Counted from the first letter of the stretch, positions 45,714 to 57,319 are shown. The stretch: 64,000 nucleotides of DNA from Tetmemena sp. SeJ-2015 (GCA_027382625.1 JAJKFJ010020874.1:62001-126000), one strand, 5' to 3'. Notes: generated by a model not told the origin, from the sequence alone. Numbers and translations are program-made.

Positions 45714-45934
45714 ATTTTTTCAAAACTTCAAACTACAATTATATTATTTGAATTCCCTTAGATTTATAATCCTCAATTTATTACTCACTTACTTGTAAAT
45801 TACATCTCACATTAATCTGTAAGTTTAGCAAAATAATCGTTAAATTTAAAGATCTGGTTCTCTATTTGAAGAGAACATAGATCTTGTTAATGAGAATAGT
45901 TGATGATAGATATGAGTATAGTCACTTTGTGAAA

Positions 45935-46380
45935 TCACTCCATAGAGTTAAAGTCTGAGGTGTGATTGAACCAGGAGTGGTTAAGCATCTACTCGAATGT
46001 CAGCCTGTCACTGGGTCTAGCACGGAGGATCTGGTTTATGAAATCCTTGGCCTGTTTGCTTAGCCCATCATAGACTGCATTTCTCTGCAGCTCTATCCTT
46101 GTGATGTTGTTGTAGGTCTGATCTTCGTTCTTGCCAGCGAAAGGAGCCTGCCCAGTGAGTAACTCAAAGGTTAGAATGCCCACTGCCCAGATGTCTATCT
46201 GCTAGTCGTAAGGCTGCTGCTGCACCAGCTCAGGAGCTACATAGTCCACAGTTCCACAAAACGTCATCCTCCTCTCATCAAACACAAACACACCAATATT
46301 CACATGATTAGTTATCGATGGTGTGGGTGGACCAGCCAAAGTCACACAACTTCACGTGCATCTTTTCAGTATCCATAATA
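45935..46380 (-). CDS. Aurora-type protein kinase, C-terminal half of a scrambled gene
   Basis: Begins at the pointer (46370-46380), not at a start codon: MDTEKMHVKLCDFGWSTHTI. After excision of the IES at 46277-46313 it continues DERRMTFCGTVDYVAPELV, QQPYDQQIDIWAVGILTFEL, LTGQAPFAGKNEDQTYNNI, RARPSDRLTFEQMLNHSWF, ending SDFNSME at TGA complement 45935-45937. DFGWS and the FCGT(x)DY(x)xPE activation segment are Aurora hallmarks. The threonine expected in the RRTT-like loop is represented by RRMT. Together with the plus-strand half this makes a full-length kinase. Confidence 0.92.
46277..46313. other. IES, pointer ATC (plus strand)
   Basis: A 37-bp insertion between STHTID and ERRMTFCGT in the inverted Aurora half. 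ATC at 46277 and 46314. Removal eliminates a TGA. Confidence 0.78.
46370..46380 (-). other. Scrambling pointer, 3' partner of 44141-44151
   Basis: TATCCATAATA on plus, the 11-bp reverse complement of the pointer ending the N-terminal Aurora half. Confidence 0.93.
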
Positions 46381-46592
46381 GTGACAATAATAAAGGCTTA
46401 AAAATATTCTTGAAAGAATAATTACATCAATTAATTACCATAAGTTAATGAAGTTAGGCCAGCAACTTTCCAGAAAACTCCTCCACGCCAGCAGATCTAC
46501 TGTCCTTCCAGCTGCCGCATCCAACTCTCATCTTAAATTGCTTACTTAATTCAAATTGCTTGTTCTTATTGTATCTACTCAGAAGAGGGCAG

Positions 46593-47461
46593 ATGGTTGC
46601 TCCTCAGTAGAGATAGATATTCAGTCTGTTTAAGTCATTAGAGAAGGACAAGGACATGATGAAGCAGATACAGGAAAAACTGGGCAGTGAACTCACAGAG
46701 ACCAAGAAGGAACATCTCGATAAGCACAAACTATTCATGGATGAACTCTTCTCTGCTGAGAATAGAGTATTCCTTGCGAGAGGGAAGTTAACCACATCTG
46801 CTGACTGCAAGAGTCTCGCAGATCTGAAACCTGAGTACTAGAGGTACATCAAGGCATTTAATGGAAATGCTGATATCGCTATATATGTTGAGCATTCCTG
46901 AAATTGTACGATAACATTGATTCAGTAGACTACGTGGGCGGCAACTACAAGGAAGACTTACTCAAGGTCTACGATGAACTGGGAGAGCTCTGCCTCATCG
47001 CAGGTGCTTTTATAAACTATTCATATCATAAATATATATGCACCTGACATGAGCTAGCTAGATGCAGTTCAAGCATTTGAAAAGTTCTATCTGAAGACAA
47101 GAGGTATCGACATAACTGGCAGCTACAAATCCAAATCCGGCAAAAAGAAATATTTAGGGAGGATGTAAATATCTGTGAATGAAAATGATGAGAAAGGAAT
47201 TTTTATAGAGAATAGTTAAATGGAAAATCTTGCCTATTCTCTCTATTAGAGTTTATGGAATGAAAGTGGGATGAGCCAGATATTGTAAGAATAAGAAGTG
47301 GGTGAGCTATTAGTGTAGGCGATGGCAGAGGTAGCGAATGCGGGCACAGCTTTCTTTGACTGCCTTATTGCATTCTAGCAAGCTTGGAGGAAAGCCACTG
47401 ATAGCATGAGATCAAACAGACTTGAAATGCAACTTCAAATTATATATAAGAATTTGAAATG
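46593..47461 (+). CDS. Helical protein, unrecognised (BAR-like?)
   Basis: The ATG at 46593 gives MVAPQQRQIFSLFKSLEKDK. The protein is strongly helical and charged (MMKQIQEKLGSELTETKKEH, YNEEYQRYIKAF-like parts, DELGELCLIAPDMSQLD, VQAFEKFYLKTRGID). The C-terminal part AMAEVANAGTAFFDCLIAF with QQAWRKATDSMR resembles the last helix of BAR or sorting-nexin domains, but this is only an impression. It has two interruptions: one near 46870-46900 with uncertain ends, and an IES at 47000-47039. It stops at TGA 47459-47461. The following frame starts without an ATG, so the two may instead be parts of one gene. Confidence 0.55.
47000..47039. other. IES, pointer GCA
   Basis: A 40-bp AT-rich insertion; GCA at 47000 and 47040. 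Excision joins GELCLIA to PDMSQLDAVQAF in frame. Confidence 0.7.
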
Positions 47462-47544
47462 AGAAAGAAAGACGAAGTGGTTTCCATCTATTCTTTCCTA
47501 GACTCGGATATATACATTTCAATTGATTTTTAACTTGGGATATT

Positions 47545-49113
47545 GAAGATAAAAAGCTTGAGCTTTTCAGCGCCTATCCAGAGCAGAAGGAGTTTTTGTT
47601 AAGAGAGTTCAACATGACAGAGGATTAACTTCGCGAGTTGATGGACCCAGTAGAGTATAAGAGAATCACCAAGACCTATCAGCAGTCGCTCGTGGAAATT
47701 GACCAGCATGCTTTGTTAGAAGCTCAACAAGGCACTAAAGTACTAGACCAAATCAAGTCTTAGTCAGATGCTGCAGTCCCTGATTTAGAATCCTAAACTT
47801 CTAAAGATGCCAAACAGCAAATCAAAACTAGAGACTAGGAGAGCCAACCAATTGCTAAGGCACAAGGAGCTGGGAAGAGTCAAATTAAAGAAAAGGACTA
47901 GCAATTCTTTGAAAGTCTAAAGGAGTATATACAAAAGGTAGACAATGAATCTTTCGAGAGCCAGATGAAGATCTAGAAGAAGATCAACACACCCATGGGA
48001 GACCAGAGTGACTACGAATCAGATGTTGACTATGACTCTACAAGAGAAAGTCCCCTCAATTCCTCAATCATCTTAAACACTTAAGAGAGTGTATTCATGT
48101 ATTATCTAGGGTAAGAGCTCAGCACAGGAGCAGGAATAAATCAGGAAGAGGAGAATCTTCCAATACCTGACTGTGCAGGATAAGAACGTCACCATTCCAG
48201 ACAAGGAGTACCCAGAAGCACTCACTCTCTTCATGGAAATTGAAGACTTGCTGTTCTACACTTTCATTTACGATGAAAACTTTGGATTCATGGCTGACCC
48301 CAACCCAAAAGACCCCGACTACAAATTTGAATACATGGAAAGAAGTGGAAGACCTATTCCTATCAAGTTGTACATGAGAGATCATTTAAAGCGATTATCA
48401 TTTTTTTATTAGATCACTCAAAGGAGTTCTTAGATTATCTGAAGAATAACAGACAGACTATTGAGCCCATTCTTTACACTTCTGGTCAACAAACTTATCT
48501 ATAATTAAAAATTGGATAGGATAATTTGAACTTATTCTGAGATGATTCTCAACATAATTGACCCAACCAGAGAAATCTTTCGCACTCGTCTCTTTCAGCC
48601 AGCTTGCCACGTCTTCGAAAAGAAGGATGAAGATATTTTCTACCTGCTCAAGGACATCTCCAGATTTAAGAACCGTGATCCTAAGCGCACAATTCTGTTG
48701 GATTCTAACCATCTTAACTTCTTATTCGCACCAGATAACTCCCTCCCTTGTCATCCCTTCACTGCGGAGATCATATTCAAAAATTAAAAGCTTTCATGAG
48801 TTTAGTTGTTTTAAACTTTACTATAATTCTTTAACATTTTTGTCCATCGCCAAAAATAGTCAAGAGTTTGTGTAATTTGTTAAAATAATCTCTTACAATG
48901 AATTTTATTATCTCTTTTTTAAAACTTTAAATGCTTTCTACGATTGTTAAGACTTACTTAAATTTGATAATAGCACCCTAAGGAGAAACAGACCCCTATC
49001 TGCTCCTGCTCCTAGAGACAATAAAAGACATTGCAGCTGCTGAGGATGTAAGAACAGAACTCATTTCCAAATACAAGATCAGATAAGGTCTTAGGAATGC
49101 AAAGCTCATTTGA
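47545..49113 (+). CDS. TIM50/CTD-phosphatase-like (FCP1-homology HAD) protein, probably catalytically inactive
   Basis: The N-terminal 170 residues are Gln/Ser/Lys-rich and acidic. The domain then shows TIM50/NIF features: RDHLKEFLDYLKNNRQTIEP, ILYTSGQQTYSEMILNIIDP, RLFQPACHVF, FYLLKDISRFKNRDPKRTIL, LFAPDNSLP, and a tail TDPYLLLLLETIKDIAAAED, VRTELISKYKIRQGLRNAKL. At the position of the catalytic DxDxT/V motif the sequence is FIYDENF, lacking the nucleophilic Asp and the Thr, as in non-enzymatic TIM50 proteins. Five IESs interrupt it (48063, 48130, 48388, 48492, 48773). It stops at TGA 49111-49113. No ATG opens the frame after the TGA near 47519; the true start is behind an intron or IES, or in the preceding gene. 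Confidence 0.8.
48063..48117. other. IES, pointer CTCA
   Basis: A 55-bp insertion; repeats at 48063 and 48118. Excision joins SPLNSS to AQEQDKNV in frame. Confidence 0.75.
48130..48174. other. IES, pointer GCAGGA
   Basis: A 45-bp in-frame insertion; 6-bp repeats at 48130 and 48175. Excision gives AQEQDKNVTIPDKEY. Confidence 0.72.
48388..48419. other. IES, pointer AAAG
   Basis: A 32-bp T-rich insertion; repeats at 48388 and 48420. Excision joins MRDHLK to EFLDYLKNN. Confidence 0.88.
48492..48538. other. IES, pointer AACTTAT
   Basis: A 47-bp insertion with 7-bp repeats at 48492 and 48539. Excision joins SGQQTY to SEMILNIIDP. Confidence 0.9.
48773..48969. other. IES, 197 bp, pointer ATA
   Basis: A large AT-rich insertion between FTAEII and APQGETDPYLL of the TIM50-like protein. 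ATA at 48773 and 48970. The pointer is short, so ends may shift by a few bases. Confidence 0.7.
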
Positions 49114-49235
49114 GTAAGTAGTTCACAAACTCAATTCTTTATTTAACATTAAGGATTAACATTCGAACACACGAACATTTATTATGCTTTAAAAATAGAA
49201 ATAGGATAGGTTATCTTAAGATATAGAAATATAAA

Positions 49236-50187
49236 TCATATTCCTTTGATACCGTTTCTTTCCCTAAGTTTTTCCCACACCATGAGCTGGATTATAGTAA
49301 AGGGCCCAAGGCGAATCCATAAAGGTGTGAATCCTTTATAAAATGCCAAAGGTCCCTCACTCTTTAAAACTTAAATTGCGCAATCTACTATGCCTTTGTA
49401 TTCTATAAAATGATAATAAAATTCAATAAATTCTTAGACTGTTGGAGAACTGCCCGTTCCTTGAGTTTAAATTCTTGTCTTAATCAGATCTATGGGCGCT
49501 GTTACGAGAGCTATGCACACCCCAGATATCATGCTCGACACAAAATGGTTTACATTCCCATCTTTAATGATCCCACTATTTATGAAGAAGTGTTTGCTAT
49601 GATCATAGCTAGCCAAAAATGTTGCGTTCAATATCACTGCTCTTATAACAGTAGCCTGAACTCCTGTGAAGAAACCAGAGAGTCCCCAAAAGCCAATTAC
49701 TTCCCTGAAATGAGAGAAAATACTCCTCGACTGGGTTAGAAAGCTGGATTGCATTCTCACTTTTAACAGGTCCATCGGGGTTGAAAATGCAGAAGCTATC
49801 ATCCCACACAAGCCTCCTGAAAGTAATTTAAGATGCAGAGGCGTATTTCGAGGATCTGTTGCTCCCAACTTTTACTTGATTGGCTCGTAGCACCCAAGTC
49901 TTATTGTGGAATAAACAATAAATGAAATTAAATGATTAATTAATTTAAACGCTTTCTCTAAGCCAAGATGCTGTTAAGCCTCTGTATAATCCTGATATTC
50001 CTTGGTATCTTATTACGAACTTGAGCGTCTCTATAGTTGAAGTTTTGTTATTGGTTACTTGCATCTTGATTTTAAGAGTATCAAAAGGGTGTGTGCAAGT
50101 GGCAGCTGTTATACTCGCCAATCCTCCGAGAGCGGCAGATAGGCCAAAACTATTAGCTTGATTATTTCTGTCTTAAGTTTTTGACAT
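49236..50187 (-). CDS. Mitochondrial carrier family (SLC25) protein
   Basis: An inner-membrane metabolite carrier. The start ATG complements 50185-50187: MSKTQDRNNQANSFGLSAAL. The three tandem repeats carry the Px[DE]xx[KR] signature: HPFDTLKIKMQ, TPMDLLKVRMQ and APIDLIKTRIQ. Matrix-helix glycines appear in GISGLYRGL, GLSGFFTGV and PLAFYKGFTP. It ends NGIKGI at TGA complement 49236-49238. An IES (49912-49945, pointer TAAAC on plus) follows LRESV. Subfamily resembles the dicarboxylate/oxoglutarate/uncoupling branch, but the substrate cannot be read reliably. A short in-frame AT-rich stretch near 49400-49430 may be another IES. Confidence 0.93.
49912..49945. other. IES, pointer TAAAC (plus strand)
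   Basis: A 34-bp insertion; repeats at 49912 and 49946. Excision joins SWLRESV to YSTIRLGCYEPIK, the expected carrier repeat. Confidence 0.92.
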
Positions 50188-50228
50188 GAAATAATTATTA
50201 ATTTGTTTAATAACTTTGTAATTTTAAA

Positions 50229-52626
50229 ATGGAAATGACTTCACTAAATTTAGCTGACAGAGATGTAGACATCTTGTCCAATAACTTAGAGAATTATTTG
50301 CAAAAGCCTCTTGCTATTATAGAAGGAGAAAGCTTGGAACTAATTGAAGAGAATTTAGTTTTCAACTAGGATTGGTTTAGGAGTCTTGACATTGCATCTA
50401 GTCAGGCTTCTTAGAATCAACATGATTATAAATTATGTTTTAAGAGTAATTTTCAGAGTGTTGTTATAAACTAGATTTAAAAATATTTATGAAGTTGGAG
50501 AAGAAGAAGATGATAGCATGAGAGAAGTAATATAGGAGTACTAGTTAATGAAAAACCTTCAAAATCAAAAGCTTGAATCAATATAACTTTATGATTATAA
50601 TTGAAGTAGAGACCATAATCAGTCTCATGAAATTATTGCTCAATTTGGGCAGCTAGAGTTTCCTAGTTTCCAAAAGCAGGACTCCTCAACTGTGGATAAG
50701 ATAATACAAACTAACCTATCACTGACAGAACAAATTATAGAATTTTCTGAAGTGATTAAGCGAGCAAAACAAGTTTAGTGGGATCAATAACAACAGAATT
50801 TTGATTTCTCAAGTGTTTATGAAGCAATCATTAACCAAGACTTCTAAACCGTTTTTTTTCAAAAATAAAATCTAATCTTACTTTTACAATATCTAATTTA
50901 AGACTACTTAATCGCTTTGGGGAAAGAGTCCTTCCAAGATAAGAACTTAGTCTCAAAATTCAAGAACTAGGACAATAAAAAGTCTACTTCGAAATTCAAT
51001 TCTCTCCAGAGACATCAAATTTTGTAGAGTACAATCCAGATATTTTCTAAAATGAACACTCAAGAACTGGAAGGCCTTAGAGAAAAGCTTGTTTAGCTAT
51101 TTCTAAGCAAGCAGATAATTATTTTTAGATAGAGAAGTTGGTTTTCCACTTTGTAGGAGAGAGTGATCTGAATGACGAGCAACACCCTGAATAATTTATT
51201 CTAATGATATGAATGGCTGTTTGCTTATATCGAGGATCAAGTTTAGTAATTTTCTCTTGCGCTGAAAGACAACGAATCGGAGTTAGCCTAACTTTTATTT
51301 TATAAAAGTAATAAATTATTGCCTTTTTGATAGAGGTGTATATAAAGAGTGCTTTCTAAAGCGTAGTTCGTTAAAGACATGAAATGATTAGTGACAACAG
51401 CAATATAAACTTGCAGGCAGATTCATATCTATATATTTAATATTCTGAGAACGTATCTTTGAAATCACTTTTTGTGAGTGCGATGATAAAACACGACTAG
51501 TCATTAGAAACCTCATACTTACAAGCCACTAATAAAGAGACTCCTTAATCTTGTCCGAGTTTAATAGAGATGCTCCTTCAGGCAGATCATTTAATTTTTT
51601 ACTTACTTTAATTTATCCTCTTTGCCTTGATAGCATAGAGAAAGATTAGCAAGTGGCTCTTGACTTCATTTTCAAAAGTCATTACTCAGATGGACAATTT
51701 ATTGAGCTAAACTATTTTCCATTTATTGAAAAATTGATGCACATACTATAATTTTACTGAAATCAAACATTCTACAAGACTTCTTCACCTCCTATTTCAT
51801 TCAAAACTTTACCAATCTTCTTCAACGCAAGCCAATTATAGTTACCCATGAAAATATTTAATTACTTCTAATGGACAAGATCAAGATTCCGTGATTATAC
51901 TTTTTGAAAATGTGGTTCTTTATCTCACCTAAAGAATCAGAAGTATCTTAAACGAGCAAGAGTCTGATATGCTTTCCCTTAAAACTAAGTCAGACTTCAG
52001 CAGACTAATTCTTTCTCTATAGCAGCTCAAAAAGCTTGCTAAGTCAATTTCATACAATTAAACCTATTTTTAAATAAATTTCTTCAGGTTTTAAGCATGA
52101 GAGCTAATAAGTTGATGAATAAGTGAAAACAAGAGGAGTGATTTTAAAAAGCCGAGTTAAAGATATTTTTGAAGATGAGATCCTCTCAAAGCTAAAGACT
52201 ATCTTAGTAACTAGCTTTGAAGCCACTCTATCACTTTCTTATTTTAATATGTGTATTTATTTTGAAGCAAAGATAATCCCTGATCACAATTCAGCAACCT
52301 ACAACTAGCAGCTAGTCTCTCGAGTTAGATCTTACAAGCAGAAGATATTCCCCTAACTTGTTGATCAACTTAAACTGAAGGGAGCATTAGAGATAACTTT
52401 AGCATTACTGATGCGAATCAAGCAAGATCTAGATACGATTTAAAAGACATTTACCAAGGATGAGTATCACCTAAAGCAACAATTTAATTTTTCATACCTC
52501 TTTTAAAATCAATTTAGAGAACTGAGGTTCGATTTAAACATAGTTGTAGAAGAATTTGGTATTCCTACTCAAGCAAAGAATAATCCATCTAGCTAGATAA
52601 AATGTACTGGACTATTTAGCTTTTGA
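50229..52626 (+). CDS. Large helical protein, unrecognised
   Basis: The ATG at 50229 gives MEMTSLNLADRDVDILSNNL. Coding, mostly as Gln/Leu/Lys/Ser-rich helices, can be followed through several frame changes to TGA 52624-52626. Readable segments include QLEFPSFQKQDSSTVDKII, SLTEQIIEFSEVIKRAKQ, YLIALGKESFQDKNLVSKF, GVILKSRVKDIFEDEIL and QLKLKGALEITLALLMRI. The overall look (long helices, no motif) recalls vesicle-tethering subunits such as those of the COG complex, but I cannot confirm it. At least six interruptions (about 50480, 50595, 51130-51200, 51300-51420, 51700-51790, 52060-52110) are IESs or introns not resolved to the base. Confidence 0.5.
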
Positions 52627-52722
52627 TTATTGCATTTACTTATTTCATTATCTTTGTAGTAAAATAACTGCGTTTTGATGAATTAAGTAAAATTATAGCA
52701 AGACTTTAAATTTCTTAAAACA

Positions 52723-53896
52723 TGGAGAACTCCAAGCTCTACTCAGACAGTAAGTCTAACGATTTATATCTGCCATGAAAATTTTTATAAACTCTATCTT
52801 AACTTCTTTTTAAATAGACCCTAATGATATGGCAACAGATGAAGACGCTATTGAGAGAAAGAAGGTAAGTACCCAAAGTATAAACGATATATCATTGAAA
52901 ATATCTCCTAGTATGGTCTCTAAGGATTGTTAACAGAAAAGTTTTAAACCTCCTTTACAACAATGAGCTTATTCTTTATATTTAGATTCTAAATTTGATC
53001 TACGCAAATGACTACAAAGGCTTGAAGGACTTAAAGATAACTAATAAGAATCTTAACTGGCTGGAGAAGCATTCTAAAACTGATCTCGATGACAAGATAA
53101 GCCCCCTCACCCAGGCTTCATTCCTTGGAAGAGCTAGAATTACCGAGCTGCTACTTGAGAACCCTTTAATCGATATAAACTTAACAACTGAGGATCACTA
53201 GTACACTCGAACTTAATTTATTCTATTTCTCTTTTCTACTCCACTAAGTGCGAGTTGCATCGCCGGAAATTTCGAAATAGTGAAAATCTTGGCTGAGAAT
53301 GGTGCAGATACTAACCATCTAAACTCCATGGGGTACACTCCACTCCTTTACTGCTTCTCAAGAATGACAGAAACATCTAATATATATGAAAATAAAAACA
53401 TATGCCTCAAAATAGCTGAGGTACTACTGGCTCATGGGGCTGATGTTGACCATTTTCATCATTAAAATTTAGTCAGTATGATATCCAAAGAGAGTGAATT
53501 AATTTATCATAAAAAGACTCTTCTAATGAGTTTTTGCGGCGTGAGCATGAATTTAGATCCAGTATATCTAGAAATGAATCTGGAGGTTATCAATAACAAA
53601 TTAAAGTATTGAGTTGATGATTATGTATTGCTATCAAGTTTTTGCTAGAACATGGAGCAGATAAGAACTTAAAAACCCAGTCTACTGGCTAAACAGCATA
53701 CGAACTTTCAAATAATCACTGTGCCAAAGACGAAGTCAGGGAAATATTGAACACCACTAAACAGATATTCTTTCATTAAAAGGCTTCGAAGCATAGAAAG
53801 GTCTCTCAGCACAGAGAAGTTGGCTAGATTATTCTAGACGACACTAAAGTTAAAGTTGGGTGCTGCTCTATGTTCTATTTTTGCAGAGGGAACTGA
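52723..53896 (+). CDS. Ankyrin-repeat protein
   Basis: The ATG at 52723 gives MENSKLYSDSKSN. The intron at about 52865-52984 (GTAAGT...ATTTAG) follows IERKK. Ankyrin repeats: SPLTQASFLGRARITELLLE, YTPLSASCIAGNFEIVKILA, ENGADTNHLNSMGYTPLLYC, IAEVLLAHGADVDHFHH and IKFLLEHGADKNLKTQSTGQ. The basic C-terminus ends CSMFYFCRGN at TGA 53894-53896, with a Cys-rich end that might be lipidated. IESs at 52761-52825 (GAT), 53205-53237 (ACTC) and 53588-53631 (TATCAA) are needed for frame; the last rebuilds the final repeat. Confidence 0.85.
52761..52825. other. IES, pointer GAT
   Basis: A 65-bp AT-rich insertion with a TGA. GAT at 52761 and 52826. Excision joins SKSND to MATDEDAIERKK. Confidence 0.65.
53205..53237. 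other. IES, pointer ACTC
   Basis: A 33-bp insertion; repeats at 53205 and 53238. Excision joins TEDHQYT to PLSASCIAGNFEI. Confidence 0.85.
53588..53631. other. IES, pointer TATCAA
   Basis: A 44-bp insertion with 6-bp repeats at 53588 and 53632 and an in-frame TGA. Excision gives NLEVIKFLLEHGADKN, a proper ankyrin helix. Confidence 0.9.
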
Positions 53897-54041
53897 TATA
53901 AACGAAGTTTTAAGTATTGATTGTGCAATAGTGGTGATGATTTTTTTTGCAGTTTATTTAAATGAATGATGCCTCAAAGTAGTAATAGTTATTCTCTGAT
54001 AAGAAATTGAAAAAGAGGATAGATTAATGGAAAAGTAAGTA

Positions 54042-57000
54042 TCAATTTGAAAATTAGCTGTTCATGAGATTTTAAGAGAGCAGCTAAGACTGTTTGATAA
54101 TGATTTTGATAAGCTTCTGTCTCTTGCCCTCTGATATCCCATATTGCTTAGAAAATTTGAGTGTGACTTGCTCTATATCATCACCCTCGTAAATCAGTAG
54201 CTGCTCTGTCCTATCATGAGCTATCTTCACATCCAAGCATATAAGGGGAACTTGTGAGTTATAGTCGTCGATCTCTTCTCCCTCATCACTGATGTCAACA
54301 TACTTTTGTGGACTCTTTGTGTAAGAATGCTTCTGCTAGTAATGAGATCTCTTTGCAGAATCTGTAAACTCTTCTACATTCATTGATCCCAAATTAGAAT
54401 TTGAGAATCCTTCCTCTGAATAAGATATCTTTTGACCTGTTTGGAGTATTGAGGATTAATGCTGATCTCTCTCATTATTCTAATGGCTTCCGCTTTTATC
54501 CTTTGATTAAAATTTCTAATTAAGATGCTTTGAATTGAGGCTTTAGTCCAATAAAATAAACAAATAACTACTTTTACTCCACTACAGAGTAGTTTAACTT
54601 TGATCTTTAATAATGGGAAGAATTATTTATATCCTTATTAATGACTGGCTTAAAGCTGCAGTGAGCCTTGTTAGTTTCATATTCTACATCTTCGTTGGAT
54701 CTATCTCGTTGCCTTGGTCTGGGCTTTGCTAAGCTCTCATATCCTTAGAAGTTGGGTGGTGGAGCAAACTGCTTTGGACCCTTAACTACAAATAAGATTA
54801 ATAAATGAGGTGTGATACTTACTAATTTTAGTGTTGAGTACTGGCTTGAAAGTGCATTTGCTTGCCTCTTCCTCTAGAGTTATCTATTTCATCTGGCCTA
54901 CTTTATTCTTGAAGCCATCCTTAGTTTTTGAAAGGTCCTTCAGGTACTCCAAATTACTCTTATTCTAAACTTTCTCCTGTATCATGCGCATTGATTTCTT
55001 ATCTAACTAAGGCTTGTAAGTTTTGTTTGCGGCCGCACTCATCTCAGCCACTCTAGATGCAGACTGCTCTCTCCTGTGAGATTTCATAGACATTTGCCGA
55101 TTGTAGTTCAGTTGATAGAATTTGGAAAACAGTTAACTCAGCTGATCTTCACTTGCATCTGCAAGACTAATTACGCCATCTTGGAAGTAGAATCCACCAC
55201 TGAGTTTTGTTGATCTTGGATTTTGTAAGTTATCACTCTGTGAGAGACTTATCTTTTAGATAGCGCAAAGGATATTGAAAATTGACTTCGGACAGACAAA
55301 ATATATTTACACATTTTATATCTTAAATCTTGAGATCCATCTAATCTCAACAAGTCCCAAAGCTATGCTGTGAGCTACTTCGAAGCGACTTATTCTTCAA
55401 AATAGAATCCAAGTCTCAACAGAAGGCTTTAAAACTTTTCAAAATCGAATACCTCTTCTGTTTACTCGTAATTTTCATTCTGAATGACTATTCTTACAGC
55501 TCATGAAACTCTTTCTAGAATTTGTCGTATAGAAGCTTCTAGCTACTATCAATTATTTTCCTTCCCTGGGATGCTTCCCTCTATCTGCCAATCTATTCCT
55601 CCTTCTTTTCTTAGATTTTTCTCAATCTATTTTGAGCTTCATTTTATAAATGGCTTAGTGCGCCACTCCATTCCTCTTTATTTTATAAGATCTTGATGCT
55701 GTTCTTATCGATTTAAGGTTTGAAAGTGAGTTAATTATTCTCAGACCTCCTTCCCGATCTAGACCTCTGTTCTTGCCTAGATATCTCAACCACGCTATTT
55801 ACCAACCCTAGATCTACTCAATGAAGATTTATTCGAGTGCATTCTTGATGAGGCTAGTTTTATCTCATCTTGCTCCTTTTGAAGCAGCTCATTCTAAAGC
55901 TCCTCTACTCTTTTTTCTCGTAACAAACTTATCTTGGTCTCTTAAAAAATCTGCAGTGGAGCGAAGGTTCTATCTCTCAGTACGTGATTATCCCCTATGA
56001 GACAGTGGCTGAAAGCTGCACTCTTAGAGTTCTTTCCTCTCTCCAATTGGGCTTGTAAATCTTGTTCTTCAATTCCTACTGCGCCTTACTCTCTTGATAG
56101 AGTCTCTCATGAATTTCGCTGTTATTCTACAAATTGTCTGCTAGGCCTTTGATCGGATTGGGATTTTGAAATTTAGGAGGGACTACTGTTACTAAACTTA
56201 AACCTGAGTCAACTGCCGCTTATGGAATTAGTTGATTGCTTTATCTGAAACTAAAAGTGACTTGAAGGATGACTGTCCTTGTAAGCCTTAAATATATTAT
56301 CGAAACGATTCCTTGCTTAATGATCTTCTATGCAAATTGCTGATACTGGAATTAAAAACTTGGCGCCTTTCTATGGGCAGTGTTAGGTTGACCCTTTTTT
56401 CTCCTCTTCAGTTTCTACCTGGTCTCCTGGATTGTACTACAGTTCATCATATTCACTTATCCTCTTTTTCTTCCATAAAGAGAAGAGCCATTCCCACTCT
56501 TATTTGGGTTATAGCCGTTAGACGATCTATTGTAGCTTCCACTGCTCATTTGCGCATTCATTTGTCTGCTTAAGTTACCGTTAGAGGAGGATTGTTCAGC
56601 ACTTGCTTTAGATTTTAATTCGTGATTGATTGGTTGCCTTTTTAAGCATTCCTCTGCTTATATTCAAACTTAAAATTCAAATTTAAAAAGGGAAAATTAA
56701 AATGAATAACTGTAGGGGAGTGACACATTTTAGAGTTTTGAATTAGGTGATTTGAATGGTGACTAGGCTTATATAGAATCTTGTTTCTGCGTTTGATACT
56801 TTATAGAAGTCGAGCTTTACTAATTAGCTTGGAAGGATGTCTTCTGATTTAAAAACTCCTAGAAATCAAAGATAGAATTAAACATTTTGGACGAAGCCTC
56901 TTGAGTTATTCTGATTTGCGAGTATTCTTGAATTACTCTTCTGTTTTGAAGAGATGCATGTGCTTGGGCCTATGAACTTGAAAAATAGTTGTTCTAAAAG

Positions 57001-57308
57001 GTAGCCTTTGTAATTTGATTGGGAGATCTTGAGTTGGCTCCAATCGCATAGTTGGAGTAATTTGACTATTGAGTGGCTTGTATCTAGTCTATTAAGATAA
57101 GAATAGGATTAAAGAGTTACCTTTATTAGTTGCTACTCCAGAGGGGCTAGTCACGAGTTCTTTCAAGCTCTTAGTATTCGGGGAGGAAATCCCTATTGGC
57201 TGAGATCTCTAAGCCTGCTTGCTGAAATATTTCTAAGGAAAGCGGAGTTAATTACTTAATCACTTTTAAATATACGAAATTGTGCAAAAGGAATATTGCA
57301 AGAGCCAT
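54042..57308 (-). CDS. Large Gln/Ser/Asn-rich protein with conserved C-terminal beta-grasp-like segment
   Basis: The start ATG complements 57306-57308. A short intron follows LLHNF, another follows VATNK. Most of the protein is low-complexity (QATQQSNYSNYAIGANSRSP, NAQMSSGSYNRSSNGYN). Two recognisable parts are NNSEIHERLYQESKAQQELK near 56120, a motif common in ciliate basal-body and flagellar proteins, and the C-terminal block PLICLDVKIAHDRTEQLLIY, EGDDIEQVTLKFSKQYGI, a strand-rich segment often found at the end of such proteins. It ends NSQFSN at TGA complement 54042-54044. Function is unknown; a cytoskeletal or ciliary role is a guess from the motif pair. Several IESs are unresolved (for example near 56690, 55990, 55280, 54800, 54570). 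Confidence 0.65.
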
Positions 57309-57319
57309 TTTGAAATATT

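Noticed and set aside
47436..47560. Fusing the helical protein (46593-47461) with the TIM50-like gene via an AAA pointer
   Set aside because: A 3-bp AAA repeat gives an in-frame join but is too common in this AT-rich DNA to support a fusion without somatic data.
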